Source: G965218495 sp965218495
Lineage (GTDB): Bacteria > Bacteroidota > Rhodothermia > Rhodothermales > Bin80
Direction of reading: 5' to 3'
Length of the DNA: 64,000 bases
NCBI GenBank assembly: GCA_965218495.1
Contig: OZ244626.1
Location: forward strand, 3,410,001-3,474,000
Made by a program: the position numbers and the translations under genes. Within the stretch, counting starts at the first letter, position 1; every line of letters starts with the position of its first letter. Shown one piece after another: positions 36,167 through 45,810 of the stretch. The notes under the pieces are model-generated. The model saw only the letters and a list, made by a program, of their open reading frames with translations. It was not told the DNA's origin and made no database searches.

Positions 36167-37222
36167 TCAGGCACAAGAGTTAACTTTCGATAATTGATAT
36201 TCACGGAATGGGCGGCGATGACGCCATGCCTCCTCTTCTTCGCACTGCATCAGGGGCACCGGATCGCCATCAACAACGGCCTGCACGAGCCAGTCCGAAC
36301 AGATCGGTGCAATGAAACCCAACCCTTCGTCGGGATCGAATCCTAACAGTCTCCACAGGAGATGTTTCTCGGACGGCGTCTTCACGTCACGTGTGAGGGG
36401 GTTCTGAATGAGAGTGTCGAAAAAGACGGGATTCCGGGCCTCCGACCATCTCTTCAGCAGTGTGCTCCTACCAGACCATCGAAAATGGTACGACATCGGC
36501 TTGCAGGTGGCGAGGTCGAACGAAGTTCCCAAAAGGAACCATCCGCGGAGGTCGCGCGCATCAACGATCCAGATCATGTCGCCATAGAAGTCTTCGCGAC
36601 TCTGCAACTCGCCTGCGGCAATCGGAGAATGCTGGATTTCCACGACGCGTCCGCTGTCCGCCTTAACGTCTGCGATGTGCCTTTCCCCCGTTCGCCCGTC
36701 GACATGCACTGTTTCCTGCCACTGCTCTGGAAAGCAATTCTTCCACATGACATGCCAGTCGGTTTCGGGTTCATGCCATGGGTCGCAGCCGACCCGGCGT
36801 TTATGTGCCCAATGCCATCGCACGTATCAACCGCATTTGGAGATCATTGCCCGACCACAAAGGGCACATGTTCCGGCGATACCGGGGTGCGGTGCAGTGC
36901 GAACCTCGTTGACAAGCGCGAATCTCAATGGACGCTGCTCGGCCGCTTGACAGGGGATTCCGAATACAGGCTGAGCCTTCCTGACACGTACTCGGGACGG
37001 TAACTTACGCAACCACCGACCAACCGACCCGTGTCCTGCATCGGCCCCGTCGTTGGATACCAGGGTGGCAAGAATGGGGGTCGCTCTTGGGAGGATGCCG
37101 AATCCTGAACTTGTATCAACCGCGAGGCATTGTAGGTGCTGTCGGAATCGAATCCGGTCGGGGATCGACAGGGTGGCCGACAAGTAATCGGCCTCAATGG
37201 GGGGTGTTGACTGTGCGCTCAT
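36167..37222 (-). pseudogene. CoiA-like nuclease-domain protein with an in-frame stop
   Basis: About 351 codons on one frame with a single TGA near 36828. Upstream of it the sequence reads CALCGRAMISKCG, a zinc-ribbon half; downstream YVRWHWAHKRRVGCDPWHEP and then ETDWHVMWKNCFPEQW and HIADVKADSGRVVEIQHSPI, the nuclease-like domain of the CoiA family (competence-associated, PD-(D/E)XK-type). The two parts are continuous in CoiA proteins, so the TGA is a nonsense mutation and not a boundary. A restart at the GTG before RWHWAH (36823) could give a truncated 218-residue protein lacking the N-terminal Cys pair. Confidence 0.72.
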
Positions 37223-37468
37223 TGTGGATCGGCTAGATTCCCAGGTCGCAGGAGGTCATTAGAAGCGGCGCCAGCAGTGCCAGTCCCCTGATTGTGGTGG
37301 AGTCATACAGATGTCGGTGCACGGCGGCTGGTTGGTGTGAGTGTCCGTATCCAAGGTGCGGCCACATGTACCCTTTTGCCGGACAGTCCCGTCCGGCGGC
37401 AGGCGCGGGCACCTCTTTACCTGCCTTTCCCTATACTGTGCTACCCACCACATCGGCGGCGCACGGCC

Positions 37469-37768
37469 ATGTACCACGCCGACATCATTAACACGGAGCG
37501 TCCGCGGCTTGCGGCTCTGGTGGCCGCCTTGAACCGCCTGCGCGACACACCCCACGCAGCGCACTGGCCGGCGGGCTGTTTTGATGTCGCGCCTATAGCA
37601 GGCACCTCTCAGCGCGCACGCTTGGTCTATGTGTCTCCCGATCCGCTGTCGGCGGACGTGCTTGACGCGCTACGCTGGTACGCACGCGCACAGCAGGCTG
37701 AGCGGCACCGTATCGTCCTTGACCACGCTTGGGGACGTCGGGACTCCACGGCATGCCCACCGACATGA
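37469..37768 (+). CDS. Small unknown protein, paralogue of 53066-53353
   Basis: 99 residues starting MYHADIINTERPRLAALVAA. A paralogue on the other strand at 53066-53353 begins MYHTDIICTERMQIAPLVFS; they share HWPAGCF/AWPNGWF and LVYVSPDPLSADVLDALRWY against LVYVSTEPLSGAAAARLSWY. Conservation of a protein between two accessory spots supports a real gene. The upstream sequences also share CTATACTGTG. No known family; no signal peptide or membrane segment. Confidence 0.6.
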   Translation: MYHADIINTERPRLAALVAALNRLRDTPHAAHWPAGCFDVAPIAGTSQRARLVYVSPDPLSADVLDALRWYARAQQAERHRIVLDHAWGRRDSTACPPT

Positions 37769-37781
37769 ACATCCGCCCTAG

Positions 37782-39945
37782 CCTCAATTCCCACGCGTCA
37801 TTTTGGGGACTTTGGACATGACAATTGAGGCATAGATCGTCATGCAAGTCGGATGTGCAGTGGCAGGTTGCCCAGCCAGGGAATGGGCTCTGCGGCGTTG
37901 TGGTACCCGGCGGCGCGCAGGTACGGGTTATTGGTTCGTCGGGGTAGCTGGACGATGATGCGATCGGCTTCGATGGTGATGTCGGCTCCGGCCCGCACAA
38001 ACTTGCGGAAGAGGGTACGCGGCTTGGCTGATTCCATGCCGTTGCCAATCCTGGTGGCCTGGAGGCGATAGAGCGTACTGGCCATGAGGGTGAGCTGCAG
38101 GTCCACGTCGATGTTCATCGGTACTGCGGAGCTGAGCGCATCCATGTGGAAGAAGTCGATGGCATCGGCCAGCGTGTTTTCTATGACCATGCGCCGGGCA
38201 TAGCGATCGACCAGTTGAGCAGCCGGGGTCGTCCACTGATTGGTGAGCAGCAAGGTGGGTTTATCGTGGCCGAGGTCCTTGATGGCCATCTGCCGGAGGT
38301 GTCCGTTATAGCCGCGCAGGCGGACCTTCTGCTCCAGGATGCGGGGCGTGCGGAAGGTGCGACCGACGTTGGTGAGTCTTATCTGCCGCCACTGCTCTTT
38401 CGGTTTGGCGGCCAACTCCTGCAGCATCTTCCGGGAGCGGCGCCGCAGCGTCAGGAAGGCGATCCCCCGTTCCTGCAGCCTTGCCAGGTTGGCATAGGTG
38501 GTGAAGGTGCTGTCAAAGACCAGTTCCTGCGGCACGGCCCCGGTGCGCTCGCGCCAGAAGTCGACAAAGCTCAGGATCTGCTCGTTTCGCTTTTTCTTGC
38601 GTATCTGGGCATCGACATAGACGAAGTGCCGCGCCTGCGCATCGCGCGCAACCATTGACAGGATGCCCATCTGGCTGCGGCTGCGCTTGGAGATGTAGTG
38701 TTTCTCTACGAGGGTGTCCTTGCCGTGGTAGGGGATGGTGTGGAAGTCGAGGTCAAAGGAGGTTCCTCCTCCGAGCGGGATGCCGAGGCCGTGCGTGGCC
38801 TCGTGCCACCCCTCCATGAGGCTGCGGCAGTGGTCGGGATGGACGCGGCACGAGTATTCGGTGAGCGTGGAGCGCTTGGGCATTATGTTGAGTCCGGCAA
38901 ACAGGGCCAGTCCCGGGTCCAGGGCCTCGGCCATGACATGGGCGCTGCGCCGCAGCCCCCACAGCTTCAGTGCCAGCAGGGCGCGCACGGCGCAGCCCGC
39001 CGGAATCATGCTGCTGCCGGGCATGCCACTGCGCTCAAGCAGCGTATCGAAGTGGACACGGGCCAGATCGTGCGCGAAGAGGAAGAGGCCGCCAAAGTCG
39101 GTATGGAAGCGGCGTGGTGACAGGTCCAGCTGCCGATAATTGGCCACCGCGGCCTGTTCCGGACGCATGTTATCGAGTCGTTCCTGCAGCCCGCGTCGGT
39201 GAAGCTTGCCGATACCGGCCGCCCGTAGCACCCGCATGACCGTCACGCCACTTACGGGGACCCCTTGCTGCGAGAGTATCGCAGCGATCTCCGTAATGGA
39301 CAGGTTTTCCTGTTTGCGCAGCGCGACTATGCGCTGATCGCGCCCTTGGCGGGCCAGGGCCCTGGCCTCTGCGGCGGGCTCGGGTGCTTGCGGCTGTGCC
39401 TTCTCTCGGCGCTGCCGAGCACTGAGAAAGAAAGGCTGTTCCGGGTTGCTCTGGAATTCAGCACAGAGGTTACGGACCGTTCCGTAGGAGTATTCGAAGC
39501 GCTCTGCGACCTCTGCCAGGGGCAGCTCTTCGACGTATCGCGCTCGGAGGGCTTCGTACTGGCGGTGTACGCTGTTCTTGGGTGCGAGGAAGAAAGCGGC
39601 GTGTTTAGTCATGTTCGTAATGACAATGTGTAATATAGTACACCCGTTATTACTGCAATGACTAATGCGTGACGTTCCTGTGTCAAAAAAGATGATATTC
39701 CGGCCTGGATGTGCCCGCATGCTGGCAGGAAGGCCCAAATCGAACCTCTTCAGGGAAAAACATGGCTATTGGCAGCCCTCTCCCTTACCCGTATCGCTAC
39801 ACCGAATCTGTTATAGTATAGTGACACTCGTTACACATAACACACGAGGTATGACACGAATGGACGAAAAAGGGCCTTACAGGGCCGTATTGCGCCAGAA
39901 TTGCACTGCAAACTGTCACCTGCCCGCAGCCCGTGGTAATTCAGG
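37782..39945 (-). mobile_element. CTAG-targeting insertion sequence, copy A
   Basis: 2,164 bp between two CTAG tetranucleotides (37778-37781 and 39946-39949). Ends CCTCAATTCCCACG (left) and CCTGAATTACCACG (right complement) are inverted repeats, and match those of copies B and C. One large transposase gene on the minus strand, with ~330 bp of noncoding DNA before it. Confidence 0.85.
37840..39612 (-). CDS. Large DDE transposase of unassigned family (copy A)
   Basis: 590 residues from the ATG at 39612; the frame is open further upstream, but MTKHAAFFLAPKNSVHRQYE matches the starts of copies B and C. Two helix-turn-helix blocks (RYEALRARYVEELPLAEVAE with YGTVRNL, and LRKQENLSITEIAAILSQQG) precede a DDE-like core: GTSFDLDFHTIPYHG, QELVFDSTFTTYANLARL and YARRMVIENTLADAIDFFHM. 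Related in style to IS4-clan enzymes, but I cannot place it in a named family. Intact. Confidence 0.8.
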   Translation of the reverse strand: MTKHAAFFLAPKNSVHRQYEALRARYVEELPLAEVAERFEYSYGTVRNLCAEFQSNPEQPFFLSARQRREKAQPQAPEPAAEARALARQGRDQRIVALRKQENLSITEIAAILSQQGVPVSGVTVMRVLRAAGIGKLHRRGLQERLDNMRPEQAAVANYRQLDLSPRRFHTDFGGLFLFAHDLARVHFDTLLERSGMPGSSMIPAGCAVRALLALKLWGLRRSAHVMAEALDPGLALFAGLNIMPKRSTLTEYSCRVHPDHCRSLMEGWHEATHGLGIPLGGGTSFDLDFHTIPYHGKDTLVEKHYISKRSRSQMGILSMVARDAQARHFVYVDAQIRKKKRNEQILSFVDFWRERTGAVPQELVFDSTFTTYANLARLQERGIAFLTLRRRSRKMLQELAAKPKEQWRQIRLTNVGRTFRTPRILEQKVRLRGYNGHLRQMAIKDLGHDKPTLLLTNQWTTPAAQLVDRYARRMVIENTLADAIDFFHMDALSSAVPMNIDVDLQLTLMASTLYRLQATRIGNGMESAKPRTLFRKFVRAGADITIEADRIIVQLPRRTNNPYLRAAGYHNAAEPIPWLGNLPLHIRLA

Positions 39946-40190
39946 CTAGGACGCGGGGCGATGTAGGCACGGATGCGGCGGCGGGAGCCGAACGCCGCGT
40001 TGGCGCGTATGCACGGTCTGTAACGGCTGGGGGTCATGGCACCTCACTCCATGAAGCACTCCTCTGAAACGCTGCCTCTTAGGAGCGGAATGCCGCACGT
40101 GAGGATGCGGGCAATTACTATCTAATGCTTTTACGGAAAGGCTAGGCTGTAGGACTTGTGCAAACGGAAGCATATCGCTAGACTAATGAC

Positions 40191-41327
40191 ATGCTAGAGA
40201 ACAATACACCTGAGAGCGTGGAGGCCAGCTCCGCCACTCGTGCTAACATAAACGAAGAAGTTGAGGGCTTGGATGAAGCCGGCGGATCGTTGGCCGCCTA
40301 CCCGATTGACGACATTCTAATCCGCCAGTCAACGCGCACCGTTCACGAGATCGTTCGGCGCATCACCAAGGGGCGGTACGTTATGAACCCGGACTTCCAG
40401 CGGGATTTCATTTGGAAGGAAGACAAACAGAGCAGGCTGATTGAATCAGTGATCATGCGCATTCCACTGCCCGTGTCGTACTTGGCAGAGGACGAAGATG
40501 GGCGCATGATCGTAGTGGACGGCTTACAGCGCCTAACCACTTTTCAGCGGTTCTTGAGTGACGAATTAAGGTTGCGGCTGGCCACTAGAAAAGACCTCCA
40601 CGACAAGCGGTTCTCGGAACTCCCCGCCAAGATTCAGAATCGAATTGAGGACTGCAACCTCATTCTCTATGTCATAGACTCCAAGGTTGCGGAACGCGTC
40701 AGGCTCGATATCTTCGAAAGGGTGAACAGCGGGGAGCCTCTCACACGGCAACAGATGCGCAATTGCCTGTACTCGGGTAGTGGCACGCGATTCCTCAAGG
40801 ACGAGGCGGATAGCAAGATCTTCAAAGCGGTGACGGACGAGTCCCTCAAAAGGGGGACGATGCGTGACCGGGAATTCGTCAATCGGTTCTGCGCCTTTCA
40901 GCTCCTCGGGGTAAGCGAGTACAAACGTGATATGGACGCTTTTCTGGCTGAGAGTCTTCGTCTTATGAACAAGATGGCGTCGCACGAATTCGCCCAGCTG
41001 TCAACTGAATTCCGCCGTGCACTCGCAAACAACGACCGGCTGTTCAATCACCACGCCTTTCGGAAGAGCATGGCCAATCAGGCCGGCGGACGCAGCCCAA
41101 TCAATGCCTCCTTGTGGGACGTGCTGTCTACAGGGCTCTCGAGGTACGATGTAGAGCAGGTTGAGACTCGGGCCGACCCACTTCGGCAGGCTATGCTAGA
41201 TCTCTTGAAAGACCCGGAGTTCGAAGCGTCGATTTCCATCGGAACCAACGACTTAAAGAGGGTAAGGTGTCGGTTCCGTCTGGCCCATGCGCAAATACGA
41301 GAGGTCCTGGGTGGTCACGCAGATTGA
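40191..41327 (+). CDS. DUF262 (GmrSD N-terminal-like) protein, first gene of a three-gene cassette
   Basis: 378 residues. The DUF262 signature is clear: YVMNPDFQRDFIWKEDKQSR, LIESVIMRIPLPVSYLAEDE, then the DGQQR-like box VVDGLQRLTTFQRFL, and VNSGEPLTRQQMRNCLYSG. DUF262 is a ParB/Srx-related nucleotide-binding or hydrolysing domain common in anti-phage systems. No HNH (DUF1524) domain follows, so it is not a full GmrSD. The next gene starts within or at the end of this one, and a third gene follows after 1 bp; the three form a clear operon. Confidence 0.83.
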   Translation: MLENNTPESVEASSATRANINEEVEGLDEAGGSLAAYPIDDILIRQSTRTVHEIVRRITKGRYVMNPDFQRDFIWKEDKQSRLIESVIMRIPLPVSYLAEDEDGRMIVVDGLQRLTTFQRFLSDELRLRLATRKDLHDKRFSELPAKIQNRIEDCNLILYVIDSKVAERVRLDIFERVNSGEPLTRQQMRNCLYSGSGTRFLKDEADSKIFKAVTDESLKRGTMRDREFVNRFCAFQLLGVSEYKRDMDAFLAESLRLMNKMASHEFAQLSTEFRRALANNDRLFNHHAFRKSMANQAGGRSPINASLWDVLSTGLSRYDVEQVETRADPLRQAMLDLLKDPEFEASISIGTNDLKRVRCRFRLAHAQIREVLGGHAD

Positions 41328-42459
41328 CCTGAAGCGCTTCAAGTGCTTTGAGCTACTTAGGCTACCTGTGCGTCCGCTGACGATGCTTTCCGGGATCAAT
41401 GCCTCCGGTAAGTCCTCCGTTATGCAGGCGCTCGCAATCCTGCACCAGACCATGCGTGAGCATGAGTGGTCATCGCGGCTGATGCTCAACGGATCGGCTG
41501 TGCGCCTAGGTACGGTTACGGATGTGCTCGATCAGGTTCATGGGAGGGGAGGTTGTGACATCACCATAGTTGGCCGCAATGAGGCGCAATATAGTTGGAC
41601 ATTCGAAGGAGGGCGCACCGAGATGTCTATGGCCGTTCGGAATGTACAGGGCAGGACTGAGGACGGCCATACTTTGGACTTCGATGTCACCAAACCGCTT
41701 CGATACCTTCTGCCGGAAGCAGCGGGCGAAGATACGCTGACGCATTGTCTGCGCGGGCTGACTTACTTGACTGCGGAGCGAGTTGGTCCTCGTGACCTCT
41801 ATTCGCATGACGATCCGCAGCTCACGCCAGTGGTGGGGGCAAAGGGCGAATATGCTGTCAGCATTCTTTACTCCAACTCTGAAGACCCTGTGTTGCCTGG
41901 CCTCGCTGCCGAAGGTATAGCCAATACGCTACGCCACCAAGTGGAGAACCGAATGGCCCAGTTCTTCCCGGGCTTCGTAATGCAGGTAGACCGCATTCCT
42001 CGCGCTAGTTCGCTGCTTCTTGGGCTCCGAGTTTCGAAGGATACCGGATTTGTGCGCCCCATCCATTCCGGTTTTGGCCTGACGCAAGTTCTGCCCATCG
42101 TCGTAGCGGCCTTGGCCGCACGTGACGGGCAGCTCTTGCTGGTTGAGAATCCCGAAGTCCATTTGCATCCGTCGGGCCAGGCAGCCATGGGCGAATTCTT
42201 GGCCCAGACTGCATCTGCGGGCGTCCAGGTAGTGATCGAGACCCACAGCGATCATGTGCTCAATGGAATACGACGCGCCGTTAAGTCCGGCACTTTAGCG
42301 GGCCGCGATGTAGCATTTCATTTCTTTCGCCCACGCAGCGACGCAGGTAACCAAGTCCAAAGCCCGGAGCTAGATGACAGCGGCAACCTTGACTGCTGGC
42401 CAGCAGGCTTTTTTGATCAGTTCGATCGGGACATGAACTACTTCGCTGGCTGGAGCTGA
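41311..42459 (+). CDS. AAA/SMC-like ATPase (DUF3696-type), second gene of the cassette
   Basis: About 382 residues. Walker A INASGKSSVMQALAILHQ, Walker B LLLVENPEVHLHPSGQAAMG and the switch VVIETHSDHVLNGIRRAV are those of ABC/OLD-like ATPases with a DUF3696 C-terminus. Start: an ATG at 41287 overlaps the DUF262 gene by 41 bp, but a GTG at 41311 is preceded at six bases by GAGAGG and gives the usual TQIDLKRFKCFE start, so I prefer it. No TOPRIM nuclease domain is seen. Works with its neighbours, probably as the sensor or regulator of the cassette. Confidence 0.83.
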   Translation: MVTQIDLKRFKCFELLRLPVRPLTMLSGINASGKSSVMQALAILHQTMREHEWSSRLMLNGSAVRLGTVTDVLDQVHGRGGCDITIVGRNEAQYSWTFEGGRTEMSMAVRNVQGRTEDGHTLDFDVTKPLRYLLPEAAGEDTLTHCLRGLTYLTAERVGPRDLYSHDDPQLTPVVGAKGEYAVSILYSNSEDPVLPGLAAEGIANTLRHQVENRMAQFFPGFVMQVDRIPRASSLLLGLRVSKDTGFVRPIHSGFGLTQVLPIVVAALAARDGQLLLVENPEVHLHPSGQAAMGEFLAQTASAGVQVVIETHSDHVLNGIRRAVKSGTLAGRDVAFHFFRPRSDAGNQVQSPELDDSGNLDCWPAGFFDQFDRDMNYFAGWS

Positions 42460-42460
42460 T

Positions 42461-43423
42461 ATGGAGCTTCTGGTTAACGACCTGTCCGTACACGAACAGT
42501 TTTACGACATCTCGGAATTTGGCGCGGCCCTGCACAGGCTAATCCAGATGAGAGACATCGCGCAACGTTTTGGACGCCAATTGGAGTGCAATAAAGGGTT
42601 CACTTCTCGAAGCCCGCGCCAGGACATGTCGATGCAGCAAGCAATTAGACATTCGTGCAGCCGAGACCAACGGCGCGCTATAATGAGCTGGATTACCAGT
42701 AGTGGCCCATTTTGGGATGATCTACGCAAGCATGGCGAGGACGAATACCTTGAATGCCGCAGTGAGATTGTCACAGACTACGCAGTGGGCGAAGCTGCAT
42801 TTCGGAAGCTACATGGAACTGATTGCTCTCTCGTCAGCGTTAGGCCGTCAGATTGGGAGATTTCGCCAATAGAGGTTGTCTGGCGGCGTGATGACAATGG
42901 CCTAGAAGACCAATACACATCCGTCGACAATTGGTTGGACGCCGCATCATTGGAGGGCGCACTACAGGATAAGCAGGAGCCCGTAAGATCTTGGACAGAA
43001 CTGATTGAATCTTCTAAACGCCGTTTCACTAGCCTAACATTTGCTGGCAACTGCATTGACCGTCTCGAGGGCGTTCCCTTTAAAGTATCCTCAGCAAACA
43101 GGCTTTGCGTACTGCTCAATATATTGGACCAGATTGCGCGTGCAGTCAGTCCGAAGGGGAGATATACCTCCGAAAGTAGGCGGCTTTACGAGGAGTATTT
43201 CAAAGGCGGTAAATCATGGTTCTCCGACTCGTCTACTCAGGAGAAGAACCTCTTCCGGAAAGAATTGAAGTTCGATCACCCGGACAGCCAAGGGGATACG
43301 CTTTTTTGCCCGTGGCACGGAAAGGAGAACTACTTGACGCTTCGTCTTCATTTCTCGTGGCCGATCAAAGCTGGGCAGCCGCTCTACATCGTATATATAG
43401 GTCCCAAACTCACGAAGAAGTGA
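42461..43423 (+). CDS. Unknown protein, third gene of the DUF262/ATPase cassette
   Basis: 320 residues; the ATG follows the ATPase stop by 1 bp. Seen: an N-terminal Cys/His-containing helical part (RSPRQDMSMQQAIRHSCSRD), EYLECRSEIVTDYAVGEAAF, RPSDWEISPIEVVWRRDDNG, and a C-terminal beta-rich part with FCPWHGKENYLTLRLHFSWP. No membrane segment or signal. It may be the effector; no family recognised. The constant spacing marks it as a genuine third component. Confidence 0.65.
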   Translation: MELLVNDLSVHEQFYDISEFGAALHRLIQMRDIAQRFGRQLECNKGFTSRSPRQDMSMQQAIRHSCSRDQRRAIMSWITSSGPFWDDLRKHGEDEYLECRSEIVTDYAVGEAAFRKLHGTDCSLVSVRPSDWEISPIEVVWRRDDNGLEDQYTSVDNWLDAASLEGALQDKQEPVRSWTELIESSKRRFTSLTFAGNCIDRLEGVPFKVSSANRLCVLLNILDQIARAVSPKGRYTSESRRLYEEYFKGGKSWFSDSSTQEKNLFRKELKFDHPDSQGDTLFCPWHGKENYLTLRLHFSWPIKAGQPLYIVYIGPKLTKK

Positions 43424-43785
43424 CCAGTTATTGGCGATTCCGGGTCTTAAGGATCTTCATGGCAACGGGGTTCGTCAGGGATTCCGACTATCGGGTGGGG
43501 CGCGATCGGACAGGATTTCGCTACGGTTTTGGCGTCTTTCAGGCACCAGAGTTACCTTTCGATAATGTCGTTCATCAGACCTTATTCGAGAATCCATCCT
43601 ATACCTCTAGCGTGGGGGGTGCAATGCACAATTAGGGCGCTTCTGCACGGCTGTAGCACTGAGTCGCCCTGTTCGGTGCCTCGGACCAGCGGGTTGCTCG
43701 AGTGCCTCTCATAGGCCATTTCCTGAAAATCCATAACGTACCTTGATCAGGATGACCTTAGAATGAACTCTATCTACCCAGCTAC
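43424..43785. other. Gap with a scrap of a CoiA-like 3' end
   Basis: No gene. Around 43526-43577 the sequence matches the region at the 3' end of the CoiA-like pseudogene (36160-36205): both contain TTTCGATAAT and a nearly identical TCAGGCAC(C/A)AGAGTTA stretch. It is probably a remnant of a second copy of that gene, or a duplicated junction. The promoter of the propeller gene should lie near 43730-43785. Confidence 0.45.
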
Positions 43786-44910
43786 ATGCCAATCTTCTTG
43801 AATGACGCCAAGGTGTTCACCGTGATCGCTTTGCTGGCCTCATTGATAGTCGTAGCCTCATGCCAGCGTTCTCAACCCTCCGTTTCCCTTGAACCTGCCC
43901 CGGTACTCACGCTCACGGAAACTGTCCGTATCGGCGACGAAGCGGCAGGCGACACGATACTATTTGAGGACGTGAATGCAGTAGCGGCAGATTCAAAAGG
44001 CCGGGTGTATGTGCGGGCAAGGCAAGTCTACGGGATTCTTGTGTTTTCAGGTGAAGGCGGTTTTATTCGCCAAATTGGCCGTCAAGGCGCAGGACCCGGA
44101 GAATTTGAGAACGAGCCCTATATGTATATAGGACCACATGATTCCGTGTATGCCTTCGACCATCGCAGTGATCGGGTAACGGTTTTTTCCCCCAATGATT
44201 TCAAGGTAGCTTCGACAGTGAAGATTGGTGTCGGCGCCACTCCTCAATCGACCCCCTGGGGTATCCTGGCAACTACGCCAGAAGGGCTACTTATGAAGTA
44301 CGTCCTGCGTCCAGAACGTTTGAACGAAGTCAAGCTTGTAGACTGGAGTGGCCGCATCGTGCGTGATTCCTTGGCACCCCTTCCTTCTTATGAAACGGTA
44401 GTGCTAGAGCACAGCAGAGGCTCAACTGACTATCCGCGCGCGTTTGGGCGTAGCGCGTTCTTTGCCGTAGGGGCTGATCGTCTGATTTACTTTGGATGGA
44501 ACGAGGACGTAAGTTTTAAGTCGGTGACGCCGGAAGGGATTTTGGCGCGCGAATTTACCGTGCCACATGCAAAGGTACCGTTGAGTTCGGCTGATAAGGC
44601 AGCCGCACTAGAGCGTGCACCCAATTTTTTTCGAGCACCACTCAGCCGAGACATGCCCGGCACCAAGCCGGCGTATATGGCCTTGCTGGCAGATGACAAG
44701 GGCGGCCTGTGGGTTAAGCTCAGCTGGCCGGAAGGTGCTCTAGAAACGACTTGGCTGGTGCTGGATGGAGAAAGCGGTGCTATAGTGGCTACAACAAAGT
44801 TGCCAGTGCACGTGGATCTGTACGCTGTCCGCGGCGGGAAGGCTTATGGGATAATCGACGACGAGGAAACTGGCGTGGAGCTGGTGGCTGTCTGGAACAT
44901 TGTGCCCTGA
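43786..44910 (+). CDS. 6-bladed beta-propeller lipoprotein
   Basis: 374 residues. Lipoprotein signal VFTVIALLASLIVVASC with lipobox VVASC. Blades with AADSKGRVYVRARQVYGILV, IRQIGRQGAGPGEFENEPYM and VYAFDHRSDRVTVFSPNDF are typical of the 6-bladed beta-propeller family in Bacteroidota; the (I/V)GRxGxGPGEF motif is diagnostic. Probably on the outer face of the cell envelope. Intact; paralogue of 32756-33847 and of the pseudogene at 10230-10880. No small peptide gene is visible beside it. Confidence 0.83.
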   Translation: MPIFLNDAKVFTVIALLASLIVVASCQRSQPSVSLEPAPVLTLTETVRIGDEAAGDTILFEDVNAVAADSKGRVYVRARQVYGILVFSGEGGFIRQIGRQGAGPGEFENEPYMYIGPHDSVYAFDHRSDRVTVFSPNDFKVASTVKIGVGATPQSTPWGILATTPEGLLMKYVLRPERLNEVKLVDWSGRIVRDSLAPLPSYETVVLEHSRGSTDYPRAFGRSAFFAVGADRLIYFGWNEDVSFKSVTPEGILAREFTVPHAKVPLSSADKAAALERAPNFFRAPLSRDMPGTKPAYMALLADDKGGLWVKLSWPEGALETTWLVLDGESGAIVATTKLPVHVDLYAVRGGKAYGIIDDEETGVELVAVWNIVP

Positions 44911-45081
44911 TGCCACAAGGGCATGACGCGGGGCTGACGGCGCTCAATTCTTTCCCCCGACGTGTTATTATCGGAAATGTTTTAGACCCCGAAAAACGGG
45001 AATGAACGACTGGTGCGTATTCCGATGAATTCGTCCACTCGTACCGACGGACCCTTCACAGCACCCACGGCCGCTTCGCGT

Positions 45082-45810
45082 TCAAGGGATGAACGATAAT
45101 ACCGGGCGGCTACGTTCGCACAGTGGCGCGTGCAGCTCAGGATCAGGAGCGGCGGGATCAGGGCGGCCACCCCTTCCACCACGCAGCAGGACTCGGCCTG
45201 CTTGACACCACACAGATGTGTTGGGACACCACTCCTCCAGCGGAGGCAGCGGAGGCGGATCCTCTCCCGGCACCAAGAACCTTGCTTCCCCGGACTGGAA
45301 GCAGGGTTCTAAAGGCTGTTCGCTTGCCTTGAACAGGTCGCGAACGTAGTCAACGCCGCCTGTTGTGTAAACCCCGCTCAAGGCGCCATACGCCTTGGGA
45401 TGACTACGATCCTCAAGTGTCTCGTAGACCCATATGAATACATCAGCAGCCCCGGCATACGGGGTACCGTCCTGGTAGTCGCTCGCAGCAAAGATCAGAG
45501 CCAAGTCGGCGGCCATCGACTGGATCTCGGTCCCGTCAGTTATGAGTCGTCCGAGGTCAGCAGCGAATGCTTCCAGCTCCGCAGCCGGGTGGGTATCGAA
45601 TTTCTGCCGCAGCACGGCCACAGCGGCCTCATAGCTCCCAGGTCCCTTCTGCGCCATTAGAGCACGCAGCGCCGTCGTGGGCGTCGGTGTCTGCCACACG
45701 CCCTCCTCCATGACCATGCCGCGTTCAGGCAGTACAATAGCCTCCTGCGCTCCCGCACTAGCCGGAAGCAGAAGGACCAACAATAGAAGCGTAAGATTCT
45801 TCATTAGCAT
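45082..45810 (-). CDS. Secreted protein of unknown function
   Basis: 242 residues, signal peptide MLMKNLTLLLLVLLLPASAG with cleavage near AGA-Q. The mature part is helical and acidic (ADLGRLITDGTEIQSMAADL, DVFIWVYETLEDRSHPKAYG). Cysteines occur near the C-terminus (EPCFQSG, EEWCPNTSVWCQAG). The last ~40 residues are Arg/Pro-rich and may be out of frame relative to the ancestral protein. The IS630/IS21 nest begins 54 bp upstream of its start, so its promoter may be displaced. No family recognised. Confidence 0.55.
   Translation of the reverse strand: MLMKNLTLLLLVLLLPASAGAQEAIVLPERGMVMEEGVWQTPTPTTALRALMAQKGPGSYEAAVAVLRQKFDTHPAAELEAFAADLGRLITDGTEIQSMAADLALIFAASDYQDGTPYAGAADVFIWVYETLEDRSHPKAYGALSGVYTTGGVDYVRDLFKASEQPLEPCFQSGEARFLVPGEDPPPLPPLEEWCPNTSVWCQAGRVLLRGGRGGRPDPAAPDPELHAPLCERSRPVLSFIP

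Noticed and set aside
43216..43635. A 139-codon plus-strand frame after the three-gene cassette, considered as a fourth gene.
   Set aside because: Its first half is an out-of-frame copy of the end of the third gene and its second half overlaps the CoiA-like scrap; no protein pattern is visible.
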